A stretch of 8,693 nucleotides of DNA from Opitutaceae bacterium (GCA_025352845.1 JANXSC010000477.1:1-8693); one strand, 5' to 3'. Numbered from the stretch's first letter, positions 1 to 7,803 are shown. Numbers and translations: made by a program. The notes: generated from the sequence alone by a model not told the origin.

Positions 1-1
1 C

Positions 2-2851
2 GGGCCGAACTCCAACATCTTCGGCCTCGGACAGGGCTCCGGCACCGTGAACCTCCTCGCCGCGAGCGCCGCCCTCAACCGCACGAGCACCACCGCCGAG
101 GTGCGCTTCGACAGCCTCGGCGGCTACCGCACGTCGCTCGACGTGAACCGCCCCGTGATCAAGGGCAGGCTCTCCGTGCGCGCCAGCGCCGTTTATCAGC
201 ACGACGTGTTCAACGAAAAGCCCTCCGGCGCCACAAGCCGCCGTTTCAATTTCATGGTGCGCGCGCAGCCGTTCAAGTCCACGTCGGTGCGCGCGTCGTT
301 CCAGCAGTATGATTTTTACGGCGCGCGCGCGAGCAGCGTCACGCCGCGCGATGCCGTCTCGTATTGGAAAAGCGTCGGCAGCCCCACGTGGGACCCGATC
401 GCCAACGCTGTCACGGTCGGCGGCGTCACGACCACCCTCACCGGCACGACCAATCCCGCCACGCTCGGACTCGCCTCGTTTCCCGATCCCGTCGTCTACG
501 TTGATCAAAACGGCATCGCGCTCTGGCAGATGCAGCGCACACCCACGCTCACCGCCGGCACGACGGTCCTCAGCAACGGCACCTTCGGCGTGCCGCGCCT
601 CCTTGAGACGATCGCGCCGCCGGTCCGCACCGGCCGGCCGCTCTATTCCACGGTGCCCGGCATCAACAACAAGGCGCTCTTCGACTGGTCCTCGATCAAT
701 CTCGCCGGCTCCAACTCACTCAAGGACCACAACGAAATGACCACGGTCGAGCTGGAGCAGTTCATCCTCAACACCGAGCGCCATCAGCTCGCCGTGCAGG
801 GCGGTTGGAATCACGAGCGCGCCACGCGCTTCAATAAAAACATCGTCGGCCAGTCGTCTGCCACCGGCAACAGCAACTACCTCTACGTCGACGTGAACGC
901 CAAGCTGCTCGACGGCCGCGCCAATCCCTACTTCCTCCGCCCATATCTCGGCGTCGGCGAGCCGGTGTTCACGAGCACGCCATATCAGCGCGACACGTTT
1001 CGCGGCCAAGGCGCCTACAAGCTCGATTTCACCGCGGAGAAAAGCTGGGCCAAGTGGCTCGGCCGCCACTCGCTCGTCTGCTACGCGGAGCAGCGTTTGA
1101 CGAAGACGTATGCCTACCGCTTCCGCGACGTGAACATAAACGACAACCCGATCTACGCACCGGCCGGCCAGCCCAAGGGCAACCAGTCCGGCACCGTCGC
1201 GCCGCTCGCGACGCGGCCCTATTTCCATTTCTACGTCGGCGACAACAACGCCCAGAACGTCGACTACGCGCCCACCGCGTTCAAGCAGGGTCCGAACACG
1301 TTCAGTTGGTTCAATCCCGTCACCAACCAGTGGGTCAACGACCCCGCGACGATTGGCGAGGCGGGCATTCAAGAGGGCTCGGCCGGCGGCTCCGCTTTGC
1401 AGACGTTGCTGAAGACCCACGGCCTCGTGCTCCAGAGCGCGGTGTTGCAGGACCGGCTCATCTTCACCGGCGGCAAGCGCCACGACGAAAACAACACCAA
1501 GTTTCAAAAACCCTCCCGCCTCCTCGCCGACGGCTACACGTTCGACTACGCCGCGATGGACGGCTTCGTGAACGACACGCTCTTCCGCCAGGGCCCGTGG
1601 GCCACGCGCAGCGGCGACACCAAGACCAAGGGCGCTGTCGCCAAACCGTTCCGCGGTTGGTCCGCGATCGATCGCGCGGAACGCGAAGGCGGCGCGGGCG
1701 GATTCTTCGCCGGCCTGCTCCGCGGCCTCAGCGTCCACTACAACAAGTCCGACAGCTTCACGCCCGACAATCCCGCCGTCACCGTCACGCTCGAGACGCT
1801 CACCAGTCCCACGAGCAACGGCAAGGACTACGGCTTCGCGCTCAATCTCTGGCACGACAAGCTCGTCCTCCGCGCCAACCGCTATGAGACGAACCAGATC
1901 AACAACCGCAACGGCCAGTTCGGCACCTTCGGCCAGCGCACGCTGCGCATCGACCTCCAGAATTTCGCGGGCAACGCCGATGCCATCAGCCTCCAGCGTC
2001 AGGCCCGCGCGTGGGTCTCCGCCGCCAACCCATCGTTCAGCACCGCGCAGGTCGAGGATGCTGTGTTCAAAGTCATGGGCCTCACGTCCGCGCAAGCCGC
2101 CACGTTTAACAACAACAACATTGGCGAGACGCAGGACATCAAGGCGAAGGGCGACGAGATCGAACTCAATTTCAACCCCGACCGCTTCTGGACCTTCAAG
2201 GCCAACGTCGCCCGCACCCAGTCGATCGACGCCAACGTCGCGCCGCACATCACCACGTGGATCGCGCAGCGCCTGCCCACCTGGGAATCGATCGTCGATC
2301 CGCGCACAGGCACCAAGTGGCTCGACACCGGCTACACCGGCGATGCGCCCGCCGCCGGCGCCGGCACGCCGCGCGCGTTTCTTAACGGCAACGTCGTCGC
2401 GCCCATCCGGCTCGCGCAGGCCACCGAGGGCAAGAGCCGTCCCGAGATTCGCGAGTGGCGCATCAACACCAGCGGCAGTCTCCGCCTCGCCCGCTTCACC
2501 GAAAACAAATACCTGAAAAACGTAAACGTCGGCGGCTCGCTCCGCTATGAGAGCAAGGGTGCGATCGGCTACTACGGCATTCCGATCAACGGCGACATCA
2601 CCCTCGCCACCAACTTCGATCCCAACCGCCCAATCTATTCGAAGGCCAACGTCTACGCCGACGCCTTCGCGACCTACAGCACGCGCCTTTTCAACGACAA
2701 GGTCCGCACCCGCTTCCAGCTCAACGTGCGCAACCTCCATGAATGGAAAGCCCACCTCCTCGCCGTCGGCGCCTATCCCGACGGCTCGCCGCACACCTTC
2801 CGCATCGTCGAGCCGCTGTCGGTGATCTTCACGACGACCTTCGATCTCTGA
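2..2851 (+). CDS. TonB-dependent outer-membrane receptor, 5'-truncated by window edge
   Basis: This is the C-terminal 949 residues of a TonB-dependent receptor, a beta-barrel that imports ligands across the outer membrane using TonB/ExbBD energy. The reading frame is open from base 2, so the gene begins upstream of the window. The first visible residues, GPNSNIFGLGQGSGTVN, match the end of the plug domain, where the family usually has GPNS-x-LFG-x-G-x-PGG-x-IN; here GQGSGTVN replaces the PGG form. The rest has alternating aromatic/polar strands separated by long loops, as in the large (about 1,000-1,200 residue) receptors of Opitutaceae. It ends in a barrel-like strand, VIFTTTFDL, with a penultimate-region Phe rather than a terminal Phe. 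The signal peptide, TonB box and most of the plug are not visible. A same-strand exported hydrolase starts 89 bp downstream, which suggests a saccharide ligand, but no SusD partner is seen. The ligand is unknown. Confidence 0.93.
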   Translation, partial: GPNSNIFGLGQGSGTVNLLAASAALNRTSTTAEVRFDSLGGYRTSLDVNRPVIKGRLSVRASAVYQHDVFNEKPSGATSRRFNFMVRAQPFKSTSVRASFQQYDFYGARASSVTPRDAVSYWKSVGSPTWDPIANAVTVGGVTTTLTGTTNPATLGLASFPDPVVYVDQNGIALWQMQRTPTLTAGTTVLSNGTFGVPRLLETIAPPVRTGRPLYSTVPGINNKALFDWSSINLAGSNSLKDHNEMTTVELEQFILNTERHQLAVQGGWNHERATRFNKNIVGQSSATGNSNYLYVDVNAKLLDGRANPYFLRPYLGVGEPVFTSTPYQRDTFRGQGAYKLDFTAEKSWAKWLGRHSLVCYAEQRLTKTYAYRFRDVNINDNPIYAPAGQPKGNQSGTVAPLATRPYFHFYVGDNNAQNVDYAPTAFKQGPNTFSWFNPVTNQWVNDPATIGEAGIQEGSAGGSALQTLLKTHGLVLQSAVLQDRLIFTGGKRHDENNTKFQKPSRLLADGYTFDYAAMDGFVNDTLFRQGPWATRSGDTKTKGAVAKPFRGWSAIDRAEREGGAGGFFAGLLRGLSVHYNKSDSFTPDNPAVTVTLETLTSPTSNGKDYGFALNLWHDKLVLRANRYETNQINNRNGQFGTFGQRTLRIDLQNFAGNADAISLQRQARAWVSAANPSFSTAQVEDAVFKVMGLTSAQAATFNNNNIGETQDIKAKGDEIELNFNPDRFWTFKANVARTQSIDANVAPHITTWIAQRLPTWESIVDPRTGTKWLDTGYTGDAPAAGAGTPRAFLNGNVVAPIRLAQATEGKSRPEIREWRINTSGSLRLARFTENKYLKNVNVGGSLRYESKGAIGYYGIPINGDITLATNFDPNRPIYSKANVYADAFATYSTRLFNDKVRTRFQLNVRNLHEWKAHLLAVGAYPDGSPHTFRIVEPLSVIFTTTFDL

Positions 2852-2856
2852 GCAAC

Positions 2857-2873
2857 GCAGCTGCGGCTGCTTT
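2857..2873 (+). terminator. Weak stem-loop just after the receptor gene
   Basis: GCAGC (2857-2861) and GCTGC (2866-2870) form a 5-bp stem with a TGCG loop, followed by only three T residues. It begins 6 bp after the receptor stop codon. The stem is short and the T-run poor, so it may be a partial terminator, a processing site or chance in GC-rich DNA. Confidence 0.25.
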
Positions 2874-2900
2874 CCCGCGGCGAAAAATCAAGTTTCCGTT

Positions 2901-2920
2901 CACGAGCGTTCGTGTAGCAT
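2901..2920 (+). promoter_or_regulatory. Near-palindrome and possible -10 box upstream of the hydrolase gene
   Basis: Bases 2901-2914 read CACGAGCGTTCGTG, a 14-bp palindrome with a central CG and one mismatched pair (positions 6 and 9). It is directly followed by TAGCAT (2915-2920), a 4-of-6 match to a sigma-70 type -10 box. No good -35 box is seen; the best region at the right spacing, around 2892-2898, is poor. A palindrome with a central CG between -35 and -10 is the shape of LacI-family operators, which often control sugar genes. That link is inference, and no regulator gene is in the window. Confidence 0.25.
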
Positions 2921-2940
2921 GCGCGGAAGTTTCCTTCCCC

Positions 2941-5502
2941 ATGAAAAAAAATCTGCTTAGCATTCTTGCGGCGCTTGGTGTGTTCGCGAGCCTGACATTT
3001 GCCGCGGACGACGCGCGCCGCGTGCAGCTGTTCGTCGATCCGCAGGCCGGTCCGCCGGTATTGCACGGCATGGCGAAACTCGAGGCCGCGCTTCGCGCCC
3101 AGGACTGGCGCACGGAACGCACGACCTCGCCCGAGGCTGGCAATGGCGCGCTCACGGTCACGGCGCGCGTGGCGGCTGGCGGCGTCGCCGAATCCCTCAC
3201 GATCAAAAAACTCGTTCTCCGCGGCCGCCCCGCGCTCGATCTCACCGGCGCCGACGACCGTGGGCTCATGTATGCGCTGCTCGACACCGCCGAGCGCGTG
3301 AGCTGGGCGACGGACTCCGCCGACCCGTTCAGCGACGTGCGCGACATTTCCGAATCGCCCGCCATCCGCGAGCGCTCGCTCTCCGTTTACACGATGAACC
3401 GCGCCTACTGGGAGAGCCGGTTCTACGACGAGGCTTACTGGGCGCGCTACTTCGACACGCTTGCCGCGAACCGCTTCAACAAATTTCTCATCGTGTTCGG
3501 CTACGAGAACGGCGGCTTCCTCGCGCCGTGTTACCCGTATTTTTTCGACACGCCCGGCTTTCCCGGCGTGCATATGCGCGACCTCACGCCGGAGCAGCAG
3601 CGGAAAAATTACGCCGCGCTCAACCGCCTCATCGAGCTCGCCCATGATCGCGGCATCGGCGTCGCCGTCGGCATCTGGGATCACATTTACCGCGGCGGCG
3701 TGCAGACGGGCGGCAACGAGTGGGAGAAGGAATTCGTCGCCGCCGGCCGGCCCGTGCCGAACACCGTCGCCGGCGTCGCGACCGAAAATCTTAACGCCTA
3801 CACCCTCGCCTCGCTGGAAAAATTTTGCGCCGCGTTTCCCGCACTCGACGAGATCCAGTTTCGCATCCACGAGGAGTCGGGCCTGAAGCGCGAGGAGATG
3901 GACGCGTTTTGGCGCGAGGTGTTCACGATGACGAAGCGCGTGCGGCCCGACCTGCTCTTCGAGGCGCGCGCGAAGGGCACGCCCGATAGCGTAATCGCCA
4001 CCGCACTTGATCTCGGCGTGAAGCTGCGCGTCGAGACGAAATTCTGGATGGAGCAGATGGGCCTGCCGTTTCACCCGACGCACGTAAACCCGCTCGACCA
4101 AAAAAACCGCCGTCACGGCTACGCCGACCTGCTGCGCTACCCGAAACGCTACGATATGAACTGGCGCCTCTGGAACGGCGGCACCGCGCGCATCCTCCTC
4201 TGGGCCGACCCCGACTACGTGCGCCGCTACTCCGCGAGCGCGCAACTCTACGACAGTCCGATCTGGGACGTGAACGAACCGCTCGCCACCAAGATGGAAG
4301 CGCAGCGGCCGGACATGGCGCCGTTCGCGCTCATGCCGGAAAAATACCGCTACTACGACTACGAGTTCGAGCGCTACTGGCACTTTTTTCAGGTGTGGGG
4401 CCGCGTTGGCTACAACCCGGACACGCCGCCCGAGGTGTGGCGCCGCGAGTTCGAGCGCCGCTTTGGCGTCGCCGCCGCGCCGCACGTCGAGGCCGCGCTG
4501 CACCGCTCGTCGCAGGTGCTGCCGATGCTCGTCGCGTCGGCGTGTTACCCCTACAGTGGTTTTCCGACCACGCGCGGCTGGGCCGAGCGCCAGAGCCTCG
4601 GCGCGTCACTCGAGGCCTATTCAAAAAATACGGGCACCGACGTGCAGCAGTTCGAGAGCTTCGAGGAAGCCGCGCGTCGCATCCTCGCCGGCGGCACGAC
4701 CACCAAGCGCACGCCAGATCAGACCGCCCGCTGGCTCGACGAAACCGCCGACGCCATCCTTGGCTCCGTCGCCGCCGCCGAAAAAGCCATCGGCCAGAAA
4801 CGCGGCAACGAATTCGACTCCACGATCACCGATGCGAAAATCCTCGCACAGCTCGCGCGCTTCCACGCCCGCCGCTCGATCGCCGCCGTGCACTACAACC
4901 TTTTCAAGCGCGGCCAGAAACTCGCCGAGTTGCTTGCCGCCACCTATGTCTCGCGCGATGCCGTCGCCGCCTGGCGCGAACTCGTCGCCATCGCCGGCGA
5001 CCGCTACACCTTCGATCTCGCGATGGGCGCGCGTCCCTACGCCCTCGCCGGTCACTGGCGCGACGAACTCGTGAAGCTCGAGCATGACCTCAAAGACCTC
5101 GAAGCCCAGTGCTGCCCGCCCGACGAGAAAACGGTGAAAGAAAAAGTCTGGCAACCCGCGCCCGTGGGCGCCGCCGCAGCGCCACGCATCGAAGGCTCGC
5201 GTCTGACGACCGCGAAAATTGGCGCGCCGCTGCACATCACGGCGAAGGTCTCATCGTCATCCGCCGTCGCCTCCGTGACGCTCCGCTACCGCCACCTCAC
5301 CCAATACGAAGACTACGCCTCGCTCACCATGACGCCGACCGCCACCCCCGGCGAATTCGCCGCGACCGTGCCGGGCAAGTTCCTTGTGCCGCAGTGGGAT
5401 TTCATGTATTTCATCGAGGCGACCGACCGCGCCGGCCACGGCAGGATGTGGCCCGACCTCGCGACGGAGCAGCCCTACGTGATCGTGAAACTGGAGCGGT
5501 AG
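2941..5502 (+). CDS. Sec-exported glycoside-hydrolase-like protein, family not assigned
   Basis: This is an 853-residue exported protein that looks like a glycoside hydrolase with a TIM barrel, but I cannot name its family. The start at ATG 2941 is chosen because it gives a classic Sec signal peptide: MKKN, a hydrophobic core to about residue 20, and likely cleavage after A21. A GGAAG about 11 bases upstream is a weak ribosome site. Residues about 25-140 resemble the N-terminal alpha/beta domain of GH20/GH67 enzymes (LTGADDRGLMYALLDTAERV, 101-120). Residues about 145-450 look like the barrel, with IQFRIHEESG (305-314; E311/E312 acidic candidates), LRVETKFW (362-369) and ILLWADPD (418-425). 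A mostly helical region rich in Ala, Glu and Arg (about 470-735) follows. The C-terminal beta domain (about 750-853) looks Ig/fibronectin-like. The gene lies 89 bp after the receptor on the same strand and may be co-transcribed. The exported-hydrolase call is fairly firm; reaction and substrate are unknown. Confidence 0.85.
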   Translation: MKKNLLSILAALGVFASLTFAADDARRVQLFVDPQAGPPVLHGMAKLEAALRAQDWRTERTTSPEAGNGALTVTARVAAGGVAESLTIKKLVLRGRPALDLTGADDRGLMYALLDTAERVSWATDSADPFSDVRDISESPAIRERSLSVYTMNRAYWESRFYDEAYWARYFDTLAANRFNKFLIVFGYENGGFLAPCYPYFFDTPGFPGVHMRDLTPEQQRKNYAALNRLIELAHDRGIGVAVGIWDHIYRGGVQTGGNEWEKEFVAAGRPVPNTVAGVATENLNAYTLASLEKFCAAFPALDEIQFRIHEESGLKREEMDAFWREVFTMTKRVRPDLLFEARAKGTPDSVIATALDLGVKLRVETKFWMEQMGLPFHPTHVNPLDQKNRRHGYADLLRYPKRYDMNWRLWNGGTARILLWADPDYVRRYSASAQLYDSPIWDVNEPLATKMEAQRPDMAPFALMPEKYRYYDYEFERYWHFFQVWGRVGYNPDTPPEVWRREFERRFGVAAAPHVEAALHRSSQVLPMLVASACYPYSGFPTTRGWAERQSLGASLEAYSKNTGTDVQQFESFEEAARRILAGGTTTKRTPDQTARWLDETADAILGSVAAAEKAIGQKRGNEFDSTITDAKILAQLARFHARRSIAAVHYNLFKRGQKLAELLAATYVSRDAVAAWRELVAIAGDRYTFDLAMGARPYALAGHWRDELVKLEHDLKDLEAQCCPPDEKTVKEKVWQPAPVGAAAAPRIEGSRLTTAKIGAPLHITAKVSSSSAVASVTLRYRHLTQYEDYASLTMTPTATPGEFAATVPGKFLVPQWDFMYFIEATDRAGHGRMWPDLATEQPYVIVKLER

Positions 5503-5569
5503 GGCGTCTGTCTTGCAGACGCCGCAGGCGGGCCCGCAATGACAAGGCGCGCGCAAGACACCCGCCTAC
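5499..5569. repeat. 71-bp element with imperfect terminal inverted repeats between convergent genes
   Basis: The left arm GTAGGGCGTCTGTCTTGC (5499-5516) and the right arm GCAAGACACCCGCCTAC (5553-5569) are imperfect inverted repeats. Aligned, they share 15 bases, with two mismatches and one gap. Between them lies a 10-bp perfect palindrome, GCGGGCCCGC (5528-5537). The element fills the whole gap between the two convergent genes and reaches into both: the TAG at 5500-5502 is the stop of the plus-strand hydrolase and CTA at 5566-5568 is the stop of the minus-strand gene. This is the architecture of a REP-like or MITE-like dispersed palindromic repeat. Only one copy is in the window, so dispersal is an inference. 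Confidence 0.55.
5503..5523. terminator. Perfect 8-bp hairpin, possible bidirectional terminator
   Basis: GGCGTCTG (5503-5510) and CAGACGCC (5516-5523) form a perfect 8-bp stem around a 5-base TCTTG loop, starting at the base after the plus-strand stop codon. The same stem forms in RNA from either strand, so it could end transcription from both convergent genes. There is no T-run on either side, so it is not a standard intrinsic terminator. It competes with the longer pairing of the 71-bp element's arms. Confidence 0.4.
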
Positions 5570-7803
5570 ACCAAATCCACCGCCACGACTTCGTGCTCGG
5601 CAACCGAAGGCACGGTGACGTCGAGCCACTCGCCGTTCATGCGAAACACTGGCGCACTGTCAGCGACGAGCAGGCGCACCGCTTTCGCCTGCACATTGGC
5701 GGGTAACCGCACGCGCACGCGCTGCTCACCCACCGGAATCGTTTCACGGATCGGACCCTTCATCATCATCGGGTTCGTGAGATTCACGAGGTGGACGGTG
5801 AAGGAATATTTCTGCCGCCAGAGCGTGACGTCGAGCACGCCCACGCCCGCAACCGTCACGGGGGCCGGCTCGTTCGTCGCCCACGCGACCGCGTTCGCGA
5901 GCAATTTTCCGTGGTCGGGCGACAGCACTTCCCAGAAGGTGCGGTCAATGTCCCACGGAAAATACGCCACTCGGCCCGTCGCACCGCCCGCGCCCGCGAT
6001 CTCGCGGAGGAAAACCTGCGGGATGTCCGTGCGCGGTGTCGGCGTGAAGACCTTCTCCATCGGCAGATCGGGATACGACGGGATGTGCGTGAGCGGCGGC
6101 GCGGGGAATTTCTCCGTCGCCTTCACCTCCACGCGCGACACGCCGTGGATGATCCGTGGCGCATCTTCCAGTCCGAGCAGCAGCGGGTGCGGACGCGCGA
6201 CGTCGTGCTCGAGGCCCACGTAGGCGTTGCGCATCGGCCCCTCAATTTTCCCCGTGAAACTCACGCCGAAGAGCGCGGCAAGGCCGAAGTCTTTTCGCTT
6301 CACGCCCCACTCGTCCCAGAGCGAAGTCTCCGAGGTCGCGACGAGTCCACCGCCACGCGCCACGAAGGCCCGGAGCTGCGCGCACTGCGCGTCGGAGAGC
6401 GCGACAATGTTCGGCAAGATGAGCGTCTTGAACGCCGCGAGGTGCTCCGCGTCGAGCAGCCGGTCATGCACCATCTCAAACGGCACGCGCGCCTCGATCA
6501 GCGCATGATACCAGCCGTCTGCGGCATCATCCATCTTCGCGCGCGCCCCGTCGGCGGCGTGAAACCACATCGACTGCTGCGAATAGACGATTGCCACGCG
6601 CGCGAGCGGCCGCTCGTTGCGCAGGTATTTCTCGTTCGCTGCGCACCAGCGGTAGAGTTCCTCGACGGGTTTCAGCCAGCGCGGATCGTTGACGCTGCCG
6701 GCGAACTTCGTGAACCACGGCCGCAGGCCGTTCGCGATCCCGTCGATCGCCCAGAGCCGAATCTCGGCGGGATGCTGCACCGAATCTTTCCAACGATAGG
6801 GCTCCTCCAGCCCGACGCTGAAAATTCCCACGATGGGTTTGTTGCCCAGCGTGGCGCGAAATTCCTTGCCTCGTTTCCCGTTGCCCCACGGCGGCATCAC
6901 ACCGCGCCGCGCCTGATGATCAGCCATCAGCGTGGGCGCGAGTTCGCCGATGCGCTTCATGTCGAGCGAGCTCGTCGCGCCGCCCCCGCCGTTGGGGATC
7001 ACGCACGAGTCGGGGTTGATCGCGCGCACCGCGTCGTCCCACGTGCGCCAGAGCGCGAAGAGCCGCTCCTGCCGCCACAAAATGTAGGCGCGGCGCGCCG
7101 GGTCCTGCGGATTGTTCGAACGCGGCAGCTCGAAGCCCGACGCCGCGCGGAAATTCTTTTTGCAGTGCTCGCAGTGGCACTGCCCCGAGCCGTCCCAGCG
7201 GTTGATAAAAATCCCGTCTGGCCGGTAGCGCGTCGCGATCTCGCGCTTCACCTCGGTCATGAACTCAAAGTTGTAGGGCCCGAGCCCGCAGGTAACCCAC
7301 ATCTCGGGCGACGCCCAGTGTCGCCGGCGCTGACCGTCGGCGTTGACGTGAATCCACTCCGGGTGCGCCGCCTCCGCGTCGTCATAGGTCGCGTGCGGAT
7401 CGGTGCGCGCGACGATCACCATCCCGAGCTTGCGGCAACCCGCGATGAGTTCGCCGAGCACATCGCGGTCACCGAGCCACGCGCTGCGATGATGAAACGG
7501 GATTGTCGTCGGATAATACGCCACGCACCCGCCGCCGCTCAGACACACTGCGTCGGATTTCGTGCGCGCAAAGTAATCGAGCCAGAAATTCAGGTCGAAT
7601 TTGCCCGGATCATCCTCGACGAGCGTGAGCTGCGCCCAGCGCATCGGCTTGTCGATCCAGGACGGCGCGGGCGGAATCGCTCCGGACGAAGCACCGGGAA
7701 CTTCTGCCGCCTGTGCCGCACGCAGCGAGAATTCGCCGAACGTGACCGCGGCACCGGCAACAGCGGTCGTTTTGAGGAAATCGCGGCGGTTGGGGTGTGA
7801 CAT
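5566..7803 (-). CDS. Tat-exported GH42/GHL6-like hydrolase with trimerisation-type domain
   Basis: This is a 745-residue predicted glycoside hydrolase. The start at 7803 puts a twin-arginine signal at the extreme N-terminus: NRRDFLK (5-11), a hydrophobic stretch, and likely cleavage after AQAA (about 30-33). A TIM-barrel-like region (about 50-390) contains RPDGIFINRWDGSG (194-207) followed by C209-x-C211-x2-C214, the spacing of the zinc-binding cysteines of GH42 beta-galactosidases and also seen in proteins called hypothetical glycosyl hydrolase 6. C172 could be the fourth ligand. GLEEPYRW (331-338) offers E333/E334 as nucleophile candidates. Residues about 400-640 (VAIVYS 403-408; ILPNIVALSDAQ 462-473; FVARGGGLVATSETS 480-494) match the glutamine-amidotransferase-like middle domain of GH42. 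A beta domain ends the protein. No Shine-Dalgarno is visible; CTTCACCCC precedes the ATG. It converges on the Sec-exported hydrolase, so a shared glycan is plausible. The substrate is unknown. Confidence 0.88.
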   Translation of the reverse strand: MSHPNRRDFLKTTAVAGAAVTFGEFSLRAAQAAEVPGASSGAIPPAPSWIDKPMRWAQLTLVEDDPGKFDLNFWLDYFARTKSDAVCLSGGGCVAYYPTTIPFHHRSAWLGDRDVLGELIAGCRKLGMVIVARTDPHATYDDAEAAHPEWIHVNADGQRRRHWASPEMWVTCGLGPYNFEFMTEVKREIATRYRPDGIFINRWDGSGQCHCEHCKKNFRAASGFELPRSNNPQDPARRAYILWRQERLFALWRTWDDAVRAINPDSCVIPNGGGGATSSLDMKRIGELAPTLMADHQARRGVMPPWGNGKRGKEFRATLGNKPIVGIFSVGLEEPYRWKDSVQHPAEIRLWAIDGIANGLRPWFTKFAGSVNDPRWLKPVEELYRWCAANEKYLRNERPLARVAIVYSQQSMWFHAADGARAKMDDAADGWYHALIEARVPFEMVHDRLLDAEHLAAFKTLILPNIVALSDAQCAQLRAFVARGGGLVATSETSLWDEWGVKRKDFGLAALFGVSFTGKIEGPMRNAYVGLEHDVARPHPLLLGLEDAPRIIHGVSRVEVKATEKFPAPPLTHIPSYPDLPMEKVFTPTPRTDIPQVFLREIAGAGGATGRVAYFPWDIDRTFWEVLSPDHGKLLANAVAWATNEPAPVTVAGVGVLDVTLWRQKYSFTVHLVNLTNPMMMKGPIRETIPVGEQRVRVRLPANVQAKAVRLLVADSAPVFRMNGEWLDVTVPSVAEHEVVAVDLV

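Noticed and set aside
47..49. GTG as the start of the receptor gene
   Set aside because: The frame is open upstream and encodes the conserved plug-end motif GPNSNIFGLG, so translation begins before the window.
2107..2121. AAC triplet run in the receptor (four Asn codons)
   Set aside because: Four repeats are too few to suggest slippage-based phase variation, and a change by one triplet would keep the frame.
716..2794. 692-codon open frame on the minus strand
   Set aside because: It lies wholly antisense to the receptor gene. Its product is low-complexity (Val, Gly, Ala, Arg, Glu) with no recognisable fold, a common effect of G/C-ending codons in GC-rich genes.
2743..2940. N-terminal extension of the hydrolase gene from ATG 2743
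   Set aside because: It overlaps the receptor's 3' end and encodes Arg/Ala-rich shadow sequence. ATG 2941 gives a clean Sec signal peptide.
2773..4503. 576-codon minus-strand open frame
   Set aside because: It is antisense to the Sec-exported hydrolase and runs across the intergenic gap. The composition is shadow-like, with no signal or domain.
5791..7800. 669-codon plus-strand open frame
   Set aside because: It is antisense to the Tat protein, whose twin-arginine signal and GH42-like domains are clear. The shadow product is mostly Arg, Ala, His and Val repeats.
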